The notes beneath the pieces are model-generated. The model ran no database searches. It had not been told where the DNA came from and was given only the letters and a program-made list of their open reading frames with translations. A stretch of DNA of 64,000 bases, taken from Lentzea atacamensis (GTDB taxonomy: Bacteria; Actinomycetota; Actinomycetes; Mycobacteriales; Pseudonocardiaceae). Both the position numbers and the translations under genes were made by a program. Every line of letters starts with the position of its first letter. Positions within the stretch are counted from its first letter, which is position 1. The stretch spans positions 248,001-312,000 of the forward strand of contig NZ_QLTT01000004.1 in NCBI RefSeq assembly GCF_003269295.1, written 5' to 3'. Of this stretch, positions 40,511 through 50,523 are shown in pieces.

Positions 40511-42799
40511 AAGGTGAGATGGCTGGCCGGACTGGCCGCCGCAGCGATTGCCCTGTCGTCATTGGCGTCGTCCACCGCCGCGTCCGCGGCCGAGGACTAC
40601 ACGCAGAACGTGACGGCGCTGGACTCCACTCAGGCGCGGATCGACTTCACGCCGACAACCCCTGCCCTGTACGTCGACGTGCACTACTTGATCACCGGTG
40701 TTCCGCAGCAGAACTTCCGCATGACCAACAACGGCGGCGTCTGGCAGAAGACCGTCGGTGGGCTGTCATCGGGCACTGCCATCGAATACTGGTTCACCTA
40801 CGAGAAGAGCGGACCTCAGTACGACACGCCGCACTTCACCTACACACACGGCAGCACGCAAGCTCCCGTGGCCACACCAACCTTCAGTCCGCCGGGTGGG
40901 GCGTACACGTCCGCCCAGACCGTGACGATCACGACGGCCACCGCCGGCGCGTCGATCCGGTACACAGTGGACGGTTCCACGCCGACCGCCGGCTCTCCGC
41001 TCTACACCGGGCCGATCTCCGTGCCCACCAGCCGCACGATCAACGCGATAGGCATCAAGGCCGGGCTCACGAACTCGTCGGTGGGCAGCGCCACCTACAC
41101 GATCGGCACGCAGCAGGGCTGCGTCCAGTCCGACAACCCGAACTTCGGGCCGAACACGCGCATCTTCGACCCGTCGATGTCCGCTGCGAGCATCCAGACG
41201 CAGCTCGACGCGGACTTCAACATGCAGAAGGACACGCTGACGGCGCAGATGGCGCCGCGCCGGGTCGCGCACCTGTTCAAGCCGGGCACGTACAACGGCA
41301 TCCACGACGACGTGGGCTACTACACGTCCGTTTCGGGTCTGGGGCGCAACCCCGGAGATGTTCTGATCAACGGTGACATCACCGTGGACGCCTTCAACGA
41401 GTCCGACAAGGGCGTGGCGCTGCAGAACTTCTGGCGCTCCGCCGAGAACATGGCGGTCAACCCGAGCAACGGCACCAACCGGTGGGCCGTGGCGCAGGCG
41501 GCACCGTTCCGCCGCATGGACATCCGCGGCAACCTCGCGCTGTACCCGGCGTCGTACGGCTTCGCCAGCGGTGGCTACACGGCGGACACCCGCGTGTCCG
41601 GTCAGACGGCATCGGTCTCGCAACAGCAGTGGTACACGCGTGACTCGAACTACGGCAGCTGGAACGGCGGCGTGTGGAACATGGTGTTCTCCGGGACGCC
41701 GGGCGCACCACCGACCACGTTCCCGAACCCGCCGTCGACGAACCTGGCGACCACGCCGGTCTCGCGTGACGTGCCGTACCTGTACCTCGAAGGCAACCAG
41801 TACCGGGTGTTCCTGCCTTCGTTGCGCACCAACGCTTCCGGTGCGTCGTGGATCAACGGTGGCACGCCGGGCACGTCGTTGCCGATGAGCCAGTTCTACG
41901 TCGTGAAGGCCGGTGACACCGCGTCGACGATCAACGCGGCGCTGGCGCAGGGCTGCAACCTGTTCTTCACGCCCGGCATCTACCACGTGAACCAGACGAT
42001 CAACGTGACCCGGCCGAACACCGTGGTGCTCGGCATCGGCTACGCCACGATCGTGCCGGACAACGGGGTCAACGCGATGCAGGTCGCGGACGTCGACGGC
42101 GTGCGGATCAAGGGCATCCTGTTCGACGCCGGGACGACGCGATCGGACGCGTTGCTGACGGTGGGGCCGGCGGGCTCGTCGGCGTCGCACGCGGCGAACC
42201 CGACGACGTTGCAGGACGTGTTCTTCCGGGTCGGCGGGGCGATCGCGGGCAAGGCGACCAACAGCCTGGTCGTCAACAGCCACAACACGATCATCGACCA
42301 CACCTGGGCCTGGCGCGCCGACCACGGCAACGCGGGCACCTGGGGCTGGACCGAGGCGGTCGGTGACACGGGCGTCGTCGTGAACGGCAACAACGTGCTG
42401 GCGACCGGGTTGTTCGTCGAGCACTACCAGAAGTACCAGGTGATCTGGAACGGCCAGGGCGGGCGGACGATCTTCTTCCAGAACGAGATGCCCTACGACG
42501 TGCCGAACCAGGCCACGTGGATGAGTCCGAACGGGCTGGCCGGCTATGCGGCCTACAAGGTCGGCGACAACGTCACCACGCACGAGGCGTGGGGGCTCGG
42601 CAGCTACTGCTTCTTCAACGTCAACCCGTCGGTGCGGGCGCATCACGCGTTCGAGGTGCCCGACCGGCCCGGCGTGCGGCTGCACAACCTGCTGACCGTG
42701 TCGCTCAACTACCAGGGAACGATCACGCACGTGGTGAACGAGGTGGGGGCGGTGACGCCGCCGGGCACGGTGCCGGTGAACGTCGTCAGTTACCCGTAG
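40496..42799 (+). CDS. Secreted GH55-like beta-helix protein with CBM56-like and CHB_HEX-like domains
   Basis: A 767-residue exported protein. After a signal peptide (GLAAAAIALSSLASSTAASA), residues about 35-125 form a CBM56-like laminarin-binding domain (LTFTP, IDFTPTTPALYVDVHY), about 130-205 a chitobiase/hexosaminidase C-terminal-like repeat (PPGGAYTSAQTVTITTATAG), and about 215-767 a GH55/pectate-lyase-3-like double beta-helix (VAHLFKPGTYNGIHDDVGYY, FFTPGIYHVNQTINVTRPNT). It probably attacks beta-1,3-glucan, but similar actinomycete proteins lack assay data. Start is GTG 40496 (possibly leaderless) or GTG 40514. A LacI-type operator overlaps the start. Confidence 0.7.
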   Translation: MRALSKVRWLAGLAAAAIALSSLASSTAASAAEDYTQNVTALDSTQARIDFTPTTPALYVDVHYLITGVPQQNFRMTNNGGVWQKTVGGLSSGTAIEYWFTYEKSGPQYDTPHFTYTHGSTQAPVATPTFSPPGGAYTSAQTVTITTATAGASIRYTVDGSTPTAGSPLYTGPISVPTSRTINAIGIKAGLTNSSVGSATYTIGTQQGCVQSDNPNFGPNTRIFDPSMSAASIQTQLDADFNMQKDTLTAQMAPRRVAHLFKPGTYNGIHDDVGYYTSVSGLGRNPGDVLINGDITVDAFNESDKGVALQNFWRSAENMAVNPSNGTNRWAVAQAAPFRRMDIRGNLALYPASYGFASGGYTADTRVSGQTASVSQQQWYTRDSNYGSWNGGVWNMVFSGTPGAPPTTFPNPPSTNLATTPVSRDVPYLYLEGNQYRVFLPSLRTNASGASWINGGTPGTSLPMSQFYVVKAGDTASTINAALAQGCNLFFTPGIYHVNQTINVTRPNTVVLGIGYATIVPDNGVNAMQVADVDGVRIKGILFDAGTTRSDALLTVGPAGSSASHAANPTTLQDVFFRVGGAIAGKATNSLVVNSHNTIIDHTWAWRADHGNAGTWGWTEAVGDTGVVVNGNNVLATGLFVEHYQKYQVIWNGQGGRTIFFQNEMPYDVPNQATWMSPNGLAGYAAYKVGDNVTTHEAWGLGSYCFFNVNPSVRAHHAFEVPDRPGVRLHNLLTVSLNYQGTITHVVNEVGAVTPPGTVPVNVVSYP

Positions 42800-42847
42800 T
42801 GCGGAAATGCGGCCCGTCACCGAGGTGGCGGGCCGTACCCTCGCCTG

Positions 42848-43310
42848 GTGAGCAGGACGACGACGGTCTCGGTGGAGGACCAGGGCTTCTGGGTGTTGGA
42901 CGACGCCCTCGCCGTGTGGCCCGGTTACCTGATCGACCAGGCCGAGCGCGTGGCTGACCCGTGGCTGGCGGAGCGCGCCGAGGACTGGCGGGGCACCCTG
43001 GAATGCCTCGACGTGGGGAAGTCCTTCGTGGGCTGACCCCGGAACAGTCGCGTGTGCTGCTGGAGATCTCCCTCGAGGCACGACGGTGCGCCCGCGAGTC
43101 CGGTGACGTGCCGCGTGATTTCACGCGAACTGGAAAGGACCACGTCGAGGTCGGCCGGATCCTCGAAGTGGCCGACGGGTTCGTGGAACTGCTGGACGGC
43201 ACGTTCCCGCCGACCCGCCAGGGGGCGCGTGGTTCCTGGGCACCGGCGAAGGCCGGGCTGTGATGCGATACCACGACCACTGCCTCAACAAGCCGCGGTT
43301 CGCGGAGTGA
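42848..43310 (+). pseudogene. Small gene broken by two frameshifts
   Basis: Three frames in order encode one plausible protein: VSRTTTVSVEDQGFWVLDD ... LECLDVGKSF, then RGLTPEQSRVLLEISLEARR ... VELLDGTFPPTRQG, then WFLGTGEGRAVMRYHDHCLN ... RFAE. The shifts occur near 43030 (frame ends at TGA 43034-43036) and near 43225. Restoring one base at each place would give an intact protein of about 155 residues. It is a decayed gene or holds two sequencing errors. I do not know the family. Confidence 0.6.
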
Positions 43311-43355
43311 GAGGCTGATTTCGTTTCGCGCGCGCGGCATTGCATGATGCGTGCC

Positions 43356-43736
43356 ATGTCGATCGAGCGGGGCGCAGAGTTCGCCGAGTTCTGGACCGAG
43401 CGGCACCTGTGCACGCTGTCCACCGTGCGTCCGGACGGGACGCCGCACGTGGTGCCGGTGGGCGTGACCCTCGATCGTGAGAACGGTGTGGCGCGGATCA
43501 TCACGCACGGCGCGTCGTGGAAGGTCAAGCACGTCCGCAAGGCCGGGTACGCCGCTGTGTGCCAGGTGGACGGTCGCCGCTGGTCCACGTTGGAGGGTCC
43601 CGCTGTCGTTCGCGATGACGTGGAATCCGTGGAGGACGCCGTGCGCCGGTACGCCGAGCGGTACCGGCAGCCGCGGGTCAACCCGGAGCGCGTGGTGATC
43701 GAGATTCAGGTGCAGCGTGTCACCGGAACCGTCTGA
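43356..43736 (+). CDS. PPOX-class (F420- or FMN-dependent) small oxidoreductase
   Basis: A 126-residue split beta-barrel protein. LCTLSTVRPDGTPHVVPVGV and KVKHVRKAGYAAVCQVDGRR, followed by WSTLEGPAVVRDD, match the pyridoxamine phosphate oxidase-like F420-binding family of actinomycetes. It may reduce a cofactor or tetrapyrrole-like molecule such as biliverdin; that is not shown. The ATG at 43356 begins the fold. It overlaps cobL by 20 bases, so it is transcribed with the cobalamin genes; its own role in the pathway is uncertain. Confidence 0.7.
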   Translation: MSIERGAEFAEFWTERHLCTLSTVRPDGTPHVVPVGVTLDRENGVARIITHGASWKVKHVRKAGYAAVCQVDGRRWSTLEGPAVVRDDVESVEDAVRRYAERYRQPRVNPERVVIEIQVQRVTGTV

Positions 43737-44862
43737 CGTCGTCGTCGTCGGCATCGGGGCCGACGGGTGGGACGGGCTGTCGCCTGCCGCGCGGAAGGCC
43801 GTCGCGGGGGCGAAGGTGCTGATGGGGTCGAAGCGGCAGCTGGACCTCGTGCCTGGGGAGTTCGAGCGGGTGCCGTGGCCGTCGCCGCTGGTCCCGGCCT
43901 TGCCCGCGCTGTTCGAGAAGTACCGCGACGTGTGCGTGCTGGCGTCGGGCGACCCGATGTTCCACGGCATCGGCACGACGCTGGTGCGGCTGCTGGGCTC
44001 GCGCGTCACCGTCATCCCGCACCCCTCGTCGGTGTCGCTGGCCTGCGCGCGGCTCGGGTGGGCGTTGAACGAGGTCGAGGTCGTGTCGCTCGTGGGCCGC
44101 TCGCCCGACCTGCTGCGACCTGCGCTGACGCCCGGCCGCCGGATTTTGGTGCTGGGTGGTGATCCCGCGACCGTTGCGGAAATGGCTGGGCCGATTACAG
44201 TGCTCGAACAGTTGGGTGGGCCCGCCGAGCGGGTCTACCAGTGGTCCGGAGAGAGTGCGGATCCGTTGTGCGTCATCGCTGCCGAGTACGCCGGGAGCGC
44301 CTATTCGCGGGTGCCCGGGCTGCCGGACGACGCTTACGAGACTGACGGCCAGTTGACCAAACGTGAGGTGCGGGCTATTTCGCTGTCGACGTTGGCGCCG
44401 TTGCCGGGGCAGCTGCTGTGGGACGTGGGTGCCGGGTCGGGGTCGATCGCGATCGAGTGGGCACGGACGCATCCGACGTGCCGGGCGATCGCGGTGGAGC
44501 AGGACGTCGTGCGCGCTGAACGGATTCAGCGCAACGCCGCCGCGCTCGGCGTGCCCGGGATCGAGGTTCACCTCGGCCGCGCGCCCGAGGTGCTGGAGGG
44601 ACTGGAGAAGCCTGACGCGATCTTCATCGGTGGCGGGCTGACCGTACCCGGTGTGATGCAGACGTGCTGGGACGCGCTGGGCGCCGGCGGGCGGCTGGTC
44701 GCGAACGCGGTGACGCTGGAGTCCGAGGCCGTCGTGGCGCAGTGGTACGAGCGGCTCGGTGGCGACCTGGTGCGGATCGCGGTGAACCGCGGTTCGCCCG
44801 TCGGCAAGTTCACCGGGTGGCGGCCGCACATGCCCGTGACGACGTGGAGCGTGACCAAGTGA
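43717..44862 (+). CDS. cobL: Precorrin-6Y C5,15-methyltransferase (CobL, CbiE-CbiT type)
   Basis: A 381-residue fused enzyme. The N-terminal CbiE-like SAM-dependent methyltransferase covers about 1-195 ([38 protein letters not shown]). The C-terminal CbiT-like domain covers about 205-381 ([29 protein letters not shown]), which adds the C15 methyl and decarboxylates. It converts precorrin-6Y to precorrin-8 in aerobic cobalamin synthesis. The GTG at 43717 overlaps the PPOX gene; the stop overlaps cobM in a GTGA junction. Confidence 0.93.
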   Translation: MSPEPSDVVVVGIGADGWDGLSPAARKAVAGAKVLMGSKRQLDLVPGEFERVPWPSPLVPALPALFEKYRDVCVLASGDPMFHGIGTTLVRLLGSRVTVIPHPSSVSLACARLGWALNEVEVVSLVGRSPDLLRPALTPGRRILVLGGDPATVAEMAGPITVLEQLGGPAERVYQWSGESADPLCVIAAEYAGSAYSRVPGLPDDAYETDGQLTKREVRAISLSTLAPLPGQLLWDVGAGSGSIAIEWARTHPTCRAIAVEQDVVRAERIQRNAAALGVPGIEVHLGRAPEVLEGLEKPDAIFIGGGLTVPGVMQTCWDALGAGGRLVANAVTLESEAVVAQWYERLGGDLVRIAVNRGSPVGKFTGWRPHMPVTTWSVTK

Positions 44863-45599
44863 CCGTGCACTTCATCGGCGCCGGGCCCGGTGCCGCTGAC
44901 CTGATCACCGTGCGCGGGCGTGACCTGATCGCCGCTTCGCCGGTGTGCCTGTACGCGGGGGCGCTGGTGCCGGTCGAGCTGCTGGACTTCTGTCCCGCCG
45001 GCGCGCGGAAGGTCGACACCGCCGAGCTGACGCTGGACGAGATCATCGCTGAGCTTCAGGCGGCTCACGAGCAGGGCTTGGACGTGGCGCGGCTGCACTC
45101 CGGGGATCCGGCGGTGTTCAGCGCGATGGCCGAGCAGATGCGCCGGCTGGACGCGCTGGAGATTCCGTACGACGTCACGCCAGGCGTGCCGGCGTTCGCG
45201 GCCGCGGCGGCGTCGTTGCAGCGTGAGCTGACGGTGCCGGGGGTCGGGCAGACGGTGATCCTCACGCGGACTTCGCAGCGCGCGACGCCGATGCCGGACG
45301 GTGAGGACCTGGACACGTTGGGCCGCAGCCACGCGACTCTCGTGCTGCACCTGGCCGTGCAGCGGGTCGAGGACGTGGTCGCGGAGCTGGTGCCGAACTA
45401 CGGGCCGGACTGCCCGGTCGCGGTGGTCGCCTACGCGTCCCGTGCCGATGAAGTGGTGCTGCGCGGGACGTTGGACGACATCGCGGACCAGGTGCGGGCC
45501 GCCGGGATCAAGCGGACCGCGGTGATCATCGTCGGGAACGTGCTGGGGGCGACCCAGTTCCCCGACAGCCACCTGTACTCGGCCACTCGCGTTCGATGA
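44859..45599 (+). CDS. cobM: Precorrin-4 C11-methyltransferase
   Basis: A 246-residue tetrapyrrole SAM-dependent methyltransferase. [20 protein letters not shown] is the family start, [17 protein letters not shown] and [17 protein letters not shown] match CobM/CbiF, and [17 protein letters not shown] is the C-terminal block. It methylates precorrin-4 at C11. The GTG start overlaps cobL's stop and its TGA overlaps cobK's ATG, so cobL-M-K are co-translated. Confidence 0.95.
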   Translation: MTVHFIGAGPGAADLITVRGRDLIAASPVCLYAGALVPVELLDFCPAGARKVDTAELTLDEIIAELQAAHEQGLDVARLHSGDPAVFSAMAEQMRRLDALEIPYDVTPGVPAFAAAAASLQRELTVPGVGQTVILTRTSQRATPMPDGEDLDTLGRSHATLVLHLAVQRVEDVVAELVPNYGPDCPVAVVAYASRADEVVLRGTLDDIADQVRAAGIKRTAVIIVGNVLGATQFPDSHLYSATRVR

Positions 45600-46315
45600 T
45601 CCTGATCCTCGGGGGGACGGGAGAGGCGCGGGAGCTGGCTCGGCACGTCCCCGCGATCTCGTCGCTCGCCGGCCGGGTGAGCAACCCCAAGCTGCCTGAA
45701 GGCGAGGTCAGGGTCGGCGGGTTCGGCGGGGTGGACGGGCTGACGCAGTGGTTGCGGGACAACGACATCCACGCCGTCGTCGACGCCACCCACCCGTTCG
45801 CGCGGCAGATCACCGCCAACGCCTTCAAGGCCTGCGCGCGAGCCGGGGTTCCGTTCCTCGTCCTGCGCCGGCCCGGTTTCACGCCCGCCGAGGGATGGCA
45901 TTGGGTGGACAGCGTCGCCGATGCCGCGCGGCACCTGCCGGGGGAGCGGGTGTTCCTCACGACCGGGCGTCAGGATCTCGCGGAGTTCGCCGGCTGCCGG
46001 CAGTGGTTCCTGGCGCGGATGGTCGAGCCACCGGAGCCGCCCATGCCGCAACGGATCGAGGTGCTGCTGTCGCGCGGTCCGTTCACTGTGGACGGTGAGC
46101 TGGAGCTGATGCGGTCGTGGGAGATCGACGTGCTGGTCACCAAGGACAGCGGCGGCTCGATGACGTCGGCCAAGCTGGAAGCCGCGCGGCAGCTGGGGAT
46201 TCCGGTGGTGGTCGTGCGCCGGCCGCCACTCCCGCCCGCGCAGGTGGTGGCGACCGTGGAGGAAGCCCTCACGTGGCTGGAGAAGCCCAGGACGGGCGCC
46301 AGGCCTTCGCCGTGA
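45596..46315 (+). CDS. cobK: Precorrin-6A reductase
   Basis: A 239-residue NADPH-dependent reductase. [19 protein letters not shown] is the N-terminal cofactor-binding motif, [19 protein letters not shown] and [18 protein letters not shown] ITKDSGG block ([14 protein letters not shown]) are family marks. It reduces precorrin-6A to 6B in the aerobic route. It ends the plus-strand cob operon; its 3' end overlaps the convergent LysR gene by 47 bases. Confidence 0.93.
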   Translation: MILILGGTGEARELARHVPAISSLAGRVSNPKLPEGEVRVGGFGGVDGLTQWLRDNDIHAVVDATHPFARQITANAFKACARAGVPFLVLRRPGFTPAEGWHWVDSVADAARHLPGERVFLTTGRQDLAEFAGCRQWFLARMVEPPEPPMPQRIEVLLSRGPFTVDGELELMRSWEIDVLVTKDSGGSMTSAKLEAARQLGIPVVVVRRPPLPPAQVVATVEEALTWLEKPRTGARPSP

Positions 46316-47201
46316 GCGGTGGCAGGTTCCGCAGGTGGTTGATGATCGGCCGCAGTCCCGGATGCGCGTGCTCCGGGAGCAGCAGCGACAGCGGGTAGAC
46401 GAGCACCGGGTCCACGATCGGGATGCGGCGCAGGTCGTAGCTCGCGGGCCAGACGTACCGGTCGCGCGCGCCGACGAAGGTGGCCACGTCGGCGGACTCC
46501 GCGAGGGTGTCGAGGAGCACCTCGTCGCCGAAGTGCGGGCCCGCCCCGTCCAGGCACAGGTCGAAGGCGGTGACGAGCTGGTCGTAGAACTCCGCCCACT
46601 CGCTGCGGGGCGCGATTCCCGGCACCCAGATCCGGTGCCCGCGCAGCTGGGCCGGGGTCAGCGTGCGGGCGGAGGCCAGCGGGTGCCGAGGGCCGACGAG
46701 GAGCTCCAGCGGGGAGTCGAAGGCGTGGATCATGCGCACGCCGGGCGGCAGCGCGGCCGGATCGGTGACGGTGCGGAACGAGGCGTCGACATCACCTGCC
46801 TGGATGGCGGTGACCACCGTGCGCGGGTCGTTGGCCTTGAGAGTCACCACGTCGAGGTGGACTCCCGGATGTGATCGCCAGTAGTCGTGCAGCACGACGG
46901 CCTGGGCGCTGCGGAAGCCCAGCACGTCGACGCGAAGTGCGCGCGAGCCCGGCGTGACCGCGGTGACGGCGCGGTCGGCGCCCGTGACGATGCCGCGCGC
47001 GTGCGGCAGGAACGCCTGCCCGTCCAGGGTCAGCTCGACACCTCGGGCGGTGCGGGTGAACAGCTGGACGCCGAGCTGCCGTTCCAGCGTGGCGATCCGC
47101 TTCGAGACGGCCTGTTGCGTCACGCCCAGCTCGTCGGCCGCGTGTTGCAGCTGCCCGAGCTCGGCCGCGCGGACGAAGGATCGCACTGCCTCGGTGTCCA
47201 T
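46269..47201 (-). CDS. LysR-family transcriptional regulator
   Basis: A 310-residue regulator. The HTH is at about residues 1-58 (VRSFVRAAELGQLQHAADEL, VTQQAVSKRIATLERQLG) and the effector domain follows (LDVVTLKANDPRTVVTAIQA, LLVGPRHPLASARTL). It stands divergent from an MFS transporter, 85 bases away, which is the typical target arrangement, so it likely controls that exporter. Its end overlaps cobK by 47 bases. It interrupts the cob locus without being part of it. Confidence 0.92.
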   Translation of the reverse strand: MDTEAVRSFVRAAELGQLQHAADELGVTQQAVSKRIATLERQLGVQLFTRTARGVELTLDGQAFLPHARGIVTGADRAVTAVTPGSRALRVDVLGFRSAQAVVLHDYWRSHPGVHLDVVTLKANDPRTVVTAIQAGDVDASFRTVTDPAALPPGVRMIHAFDSPLELLVGPRHPLASARTLTPAQLRGHRIWVPGIAPRSEWAEFYDQLVTAFDLCLDGAGPHFGDEVLLDTLAESADVATFVGARDRYVWPASYDLRRIPIVDPVLVYPLSLLLPEHAHPGLRPIINHLRNLPPLTAKAWRPSWASPAT

Positions 47202-47286
47202 GGGACGCAGCCTATGCATGCCCAACCGATCGTTGTGGCTTGTCGGGGAGACGGTTGTTTGATCTTGCCGCGGTGCAGGGGATGTG

Positions 47287-48483
47287 ATGCGGCGCATGCG
47301 ATTGGGGCACAACTTCCGGTGGTTGTGGTCGGCTTACGCCGTCAGCACTTACGGCACGTGGATGGCGTTCGGGGCGTTCCCGCTCATCGCGGTCCAGGTG
47401 CTGCATTCAACGGTGTTCGCCGTGGCACTGCTGGAAGCGGCGGGGCTCGCCGTCGCGGCGGTCGTCGCGTTCCCGCTCGGGCCGTGGGTCGACCGCAGGG
47501 CCAAGCGGCCCGTGATGATCGCGATGGACCTGGCCAGGTTCCTCGCGATGGCAAGCGTTCCGCTCGCGTACTTCTGCGGCTCGTTGTCGTTCGGTCAGCT
47601 GCTGGCCGTCTCGGTCGTCTCCGGAACCGCGAGCATCGCCTTCACCGCCGCGTCCGGCGCGTACCTGAAGCACCTCGTCCGCGGCGACCAGCTCCTCGTC
47701 GCGAACGGGAGGTTCGAGGGCACGAGCTGGGTGGCGACCGCGGCCGGTCCTCCACTGGGCGGTGCGCTCGTCGCGGTGCTCGGCCCGGTCGTCACCGTCC
47801 TCGCCAACGCGCTCAGCTACCTGCTGTCCGCGCTCGGGATCCTGCGCCTGCGGGGCAGCGACGTCGCCGCACCCGCAGCGTCACGGGAATCCGGCTTTCT
47901 GGAGGGCTGGCGGTTCATCGTCGGCGACCGTGCGCTGCGGCGGCTGTTCCTCAACGCGATCCTGGTGAGCGGCCTGATCATGGCGACCGTGCCGCTGCTG
48001 TCCGTGTTGCTGCTCGGCCAGTACCACTACCCCGCCTGGCAGTACGGTCTGGCGTTCGGCCTGCCGGCACTCGGCGGCTTCGCCGGTGCCCGTCTTTCCG
48101 CCCGGCTCTCCGCCCGCTACGGCCGGCACCGGGTGATGATCGTCTCCGGCTGGTCGCGCTCGTTCTTCCCGCTCGGGCTGGCGCTGGTCCAGCCCGGCCT
48201 GCCCGGACTCCTCACCGTGATCGTCGTCGAGGGCCTGCTGATCACGTGCATGGGCGTGTTCAACCCGATCCTCGCGACAGAACGCCTGCGCCGCACTCCC
48301 GCGGACCGCGTCGCGCAGGTGCTCACGACGTGGAGCGTCAGCAGCAAACTCCTTCAGGCCGCCCTGATGGTGATCTGGGGCGGCCTGGCGACACTCACCA
48401 GCCCGCTCACCGCGATCACCCTCTCGGGACTGTTCCTGCTCGCGACCCCGTTGCTGCTCAGGACGGGTAGCGGCGCGGCGTGA
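47287..48483 (+). CDS. MFS transporter (EntS-like)
   Basis: A 398-residue permease with about 12 hydrophobic helices. The loop after helix 2 reads FPLGPWVDRRAKRPVMIAMD, the MFS motif A of the EntS/MFS_3-like subgroup. It probably exports a drug or siderophore-like molecule. ATG 47287 lies five bases after AGGGG; GTG 47284 is an alternative. It is divergent from the LysR gene. Its end overlaps cobIJ by 26 bases. Confidence 0.88.
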   Translation: MRRMRLGHNFRWLWSAYAVSTYGTWMAFGAFPLIAVQVLHSTVFAVALLEAAGLAVAAVVAFPLGPWVDRRAKRPVMIAMDLARFLAMASVPLAYFCGSLSFGQLLAVSVVSGTASIAFTAASGAYLKHLVRGDQLLVANGRFEGTSWVATAAGPPLGGALVAVLGPVVTVLANALSYLLSALGILRLRGSDVAAPAASRESGFLEGWRFIVGDRALRRLFLNAILVSGLIMATVPLLSVLLLGQYHYPAWQYGLAFGLPALGGFAGARLSARLSARYGRHRVMIVSGWSRSFFPLGLALVQPGLPGLLTVIVVEGLLITCMGVFNPILATERLRRTPADRVAQVLTTWSVSSKLLQAALMVIWGGLATLTSPLTAITLSGLFLLATPLLLRTGSGAA

Positions 48484-49906
48484 ACACCACGCCCGCGTCC
48501 GTCACGACTGTCTGCGACGAGCCGATGATCAGCAGACAGCGCATGTCGATCGTGTCCGGGTCGAGGGTCTTCAGCGTGGCGACGCGGATCTCCTCCTCGG
48601 GGCCGCCCACGTCGCGGCCGACCACCACCGGTGTGTCCGGGGCGCGGTGCTGGAGCAGCAGGTCGCGCATCTCGTGGACCTGGTGCGTGCGGGCCTTGGA
48701 CGCCGGGTTGTAGATGGCGATGACGAGGTCGGCCTTGGCGGCGGCGGTGAGGCGTTCGGCGATGACGTCCCACGGCTTGAGGCGGTCGCTCAGCGAGATG
48801 ACCGCGTAGTCGTGCCCGAGCGGCGCGCCCGCCTTGGCCGCCACGGCGTTCGCGGCGGTGACTCCGGGGATGATCCTGACCGGCACGTCCGGTTGTTCGG
48901 CGGCTGCTTCAAGAACCGCCGTGGCCATCGCGAAGACGCCGGGGTCGCCCGACGACACCACCGCGACCCGCTTGCCCTGGCGCGCCAGGTGCAGGGCGAA
49001 GGCGGCGCGTTCCGACTCGACCTGGTTGTGGGAGGCGTGCTTGGTCTGGCCGGGCCGGTCGGGGACGCGGTTGAGGTAGGTGGTGTAGCCGACGAGCTCG
49101 TCGGCGGCTTCCAGCTCCTGGCGGGCTTCCGGCGTCAGCCAGGCGGTGGCACCGGGGCCCAGGCCCACGACGGTCACCTCGCCCTTGCGCGCCTTGGGCT
49201 TGGAGTGACTGGGCAGCAGCGCCAGCGAGAAGTACGGGACGGTGTCCGGGTCCACGTCGGCGAGCGGCGAGGTCTTCTGCCGGCCCGTGGTGGCGCGCTC
49301 GACGTACCAGGCGTTGCCGAGTCGGCCGGAGGCTTCGAGGGCTGCCTTGACGTTGCCGAAGGTGCGGCCCAGCTTGAGGATCGCGGCCGAGTCGGTGTCG
49401 GCGAGGCGGGCTGCCAGCTCGGCCGGCGGCAGGGTGCCGGGCAGGATCGTGAGGACCTCGTCGCGTTCCACGAGCGGGGTGCCGAGGACGGCACTCGCGC
49501 CGCTGACACTCGTCACGCCGGGAACGACCTCCCACTCGTAGCGGTCGGCGAGGCGTTTGTGCATGTGCATGTAGGAGCCGTAGAAGAACGGGTCGCCCGC
49601 GGCCAGGACGACGACGTTGCGGCCGGCGTCGAGGTGAGCGGCGAGGCGGGCGGCGGCCTCCTCGTAGAACTGGTCGATCTCGCCCTGGTAGTCGTCCGTG
49701 TCCTCGGTCGTCACCGGGTAGACGAGCTGTTCGGTGATCTGACCTTCGCGGAAGTAGGGCTCCGCAATGGTTCTGGCCACTGAGCGGCCGTGGCGGGCGC
49801 TGTGGAACGCGACGACGTCGGCTTCCCCGATGAGCCGCGCGGCCTTGACCGTCACGAGTTCCGGGTCGCCAGGACCCAGGCCGACGCCGTAGAGCTTGCC
49901 CGTCAT
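48458..49906 (-). CDS. cobIJ: Fused precorrin-2 C20- and precorrin-3B C17-methyltransferase (CobIJ)
   Basis: A 482-residue fusion of two tetrapyrrole methyltransferases. Residues 1-235 are CobI-like ([40 protein letters not shown]); residues 245-482 are CobJ-like ([58 protein letters not shown]). The fusion is typical of actinomycetes. It makes precorrin-3A and then precorrin-4 with cobG acting between. The start overlaps the cobH stop in an ATGA junction, and it is last in the cobG-cobH-cobIJ operon. Confidence 0.93.
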   Translation of the reverse strand: MTGKLYGVGLGPGDPELVTVKAARLIGEADVVAFHSARHGRSVARTIAEPYFREGQITEQLVYPVTTEDTDDYQGEIDQFYEEAAARLAAHLDAGRNVVVLAAGDPFFYGSYMHMHKRLADRYEWEVVPGVTSVSGASAVLGTPLVERDEVLTILPGTLPPAELAARLADTDSAAILKLGRTFGNVKAALEASGRLGNAWYVERATTGRQKTSPLADVDPDTVPYFSLALLPSHSKPKARKGEVTVVGLGPGATAWLTPEARQELEAADELVGYTTYLNRVPDRPGQTKHASHNQVESERAAFALHLARQGKRVAVVSSGDPGVFAMATAVLEAAAEQPDVPVRIIPGVTAANAVAAKAGAPLGHDYAVISLSDRLKPWDVIAERLTAAAKADLVIAIYNPASKARTHQVHEMRDLLLQHRAPDTPVVVGRDVGGPEEEIRVATLKTLDPDTIDMRCLLIIGSSQTVVTDAGVVFTPRRYPS

Positions 49907-50523
49907 TCCTCTTCGCTCGCAATCGCGTTGATAGCTGCTGCCGTCATGGCGCTGCCGCCGCGCCGGCCGTGCACCACCAGGTACTCCAGATCCGTTCCGG
50001 CCAAAGCTTCCTTGGACTCCGCCGCGCCGATGAAGCCCACCGGGATGCCGAGGACGGCGGCCGGCCTCGGGGCGCCCTGCGCGATCAGGTCGAGCAGGTG
50101 GAACAACGCCGTCGGCGCGTTGCCGATCGCGATCACCGCGTCCTGGAAGCGGTCCGCCAGCAGTTCCAGCGCTGCCGCGCTGCGGGTGTTGCCGATGCGC
50201 TTGGCCAGCTCGGGCGTGCGCGGGTCCTGCAGGTAGCACAGGACCTCGTTGTCCGCGGGCAGGCGGCGGCGGGTCACCCCGGCCGCGACCATGTTGGCGT
50301 CGCAGAGGATGGGCGCGCCGTCGAGCAACGCGGCGTGGGCGTGCCGCACGACGTTGGGGGAGAAGGCGATGTCGTGCGTCAGGTCGGTCATGCCGCACGA
50401 GTGGATCATCCGCACGACGACCCGCGCGACGTCCTGCGGGAAGCCGGCGAGGTCCGCCTCCGCGCGAATGGTAGCGAAGGAGCGGCGGTAGATCTCCGCG
50501 CCTTCCTTGATGTACTCCGTCAC
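49903..50523 (-). CDS. cobH: Precorrin-8X methylmutase
   Basis: A 206-residue enzyme. [19 protein letters not shown] contains the catalytic His42, and [13 protein letters not shown] and [17 protein letters not shown] match the family. It moves the methyl group from C11 to C12, giving hydrogenobyrinate. GTG 50523 lies after GAGGAG and overlaps the cobG stop in a GTGA junction. Length is normal for the family. Confidence 0.95.
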   Translation of the reverse strand: MTEYIKEGAEIYRRSFATIRAEADLAGFPQDVARVVVRMIHSCGMTDLTHDIAFSPNVVRHAHAALLDGAPILCDANMVAAGVTRRRLPADNEVLCYLQDPRTPELAKRIGNTRSAAALELLADRFQDAVIAIGNAPTALFHLLDLIAQGAPRPAAVLGIPVGFIGAAESKEALAGTDLEYLVVHGRRGGSAMTAAAINAIASEEE

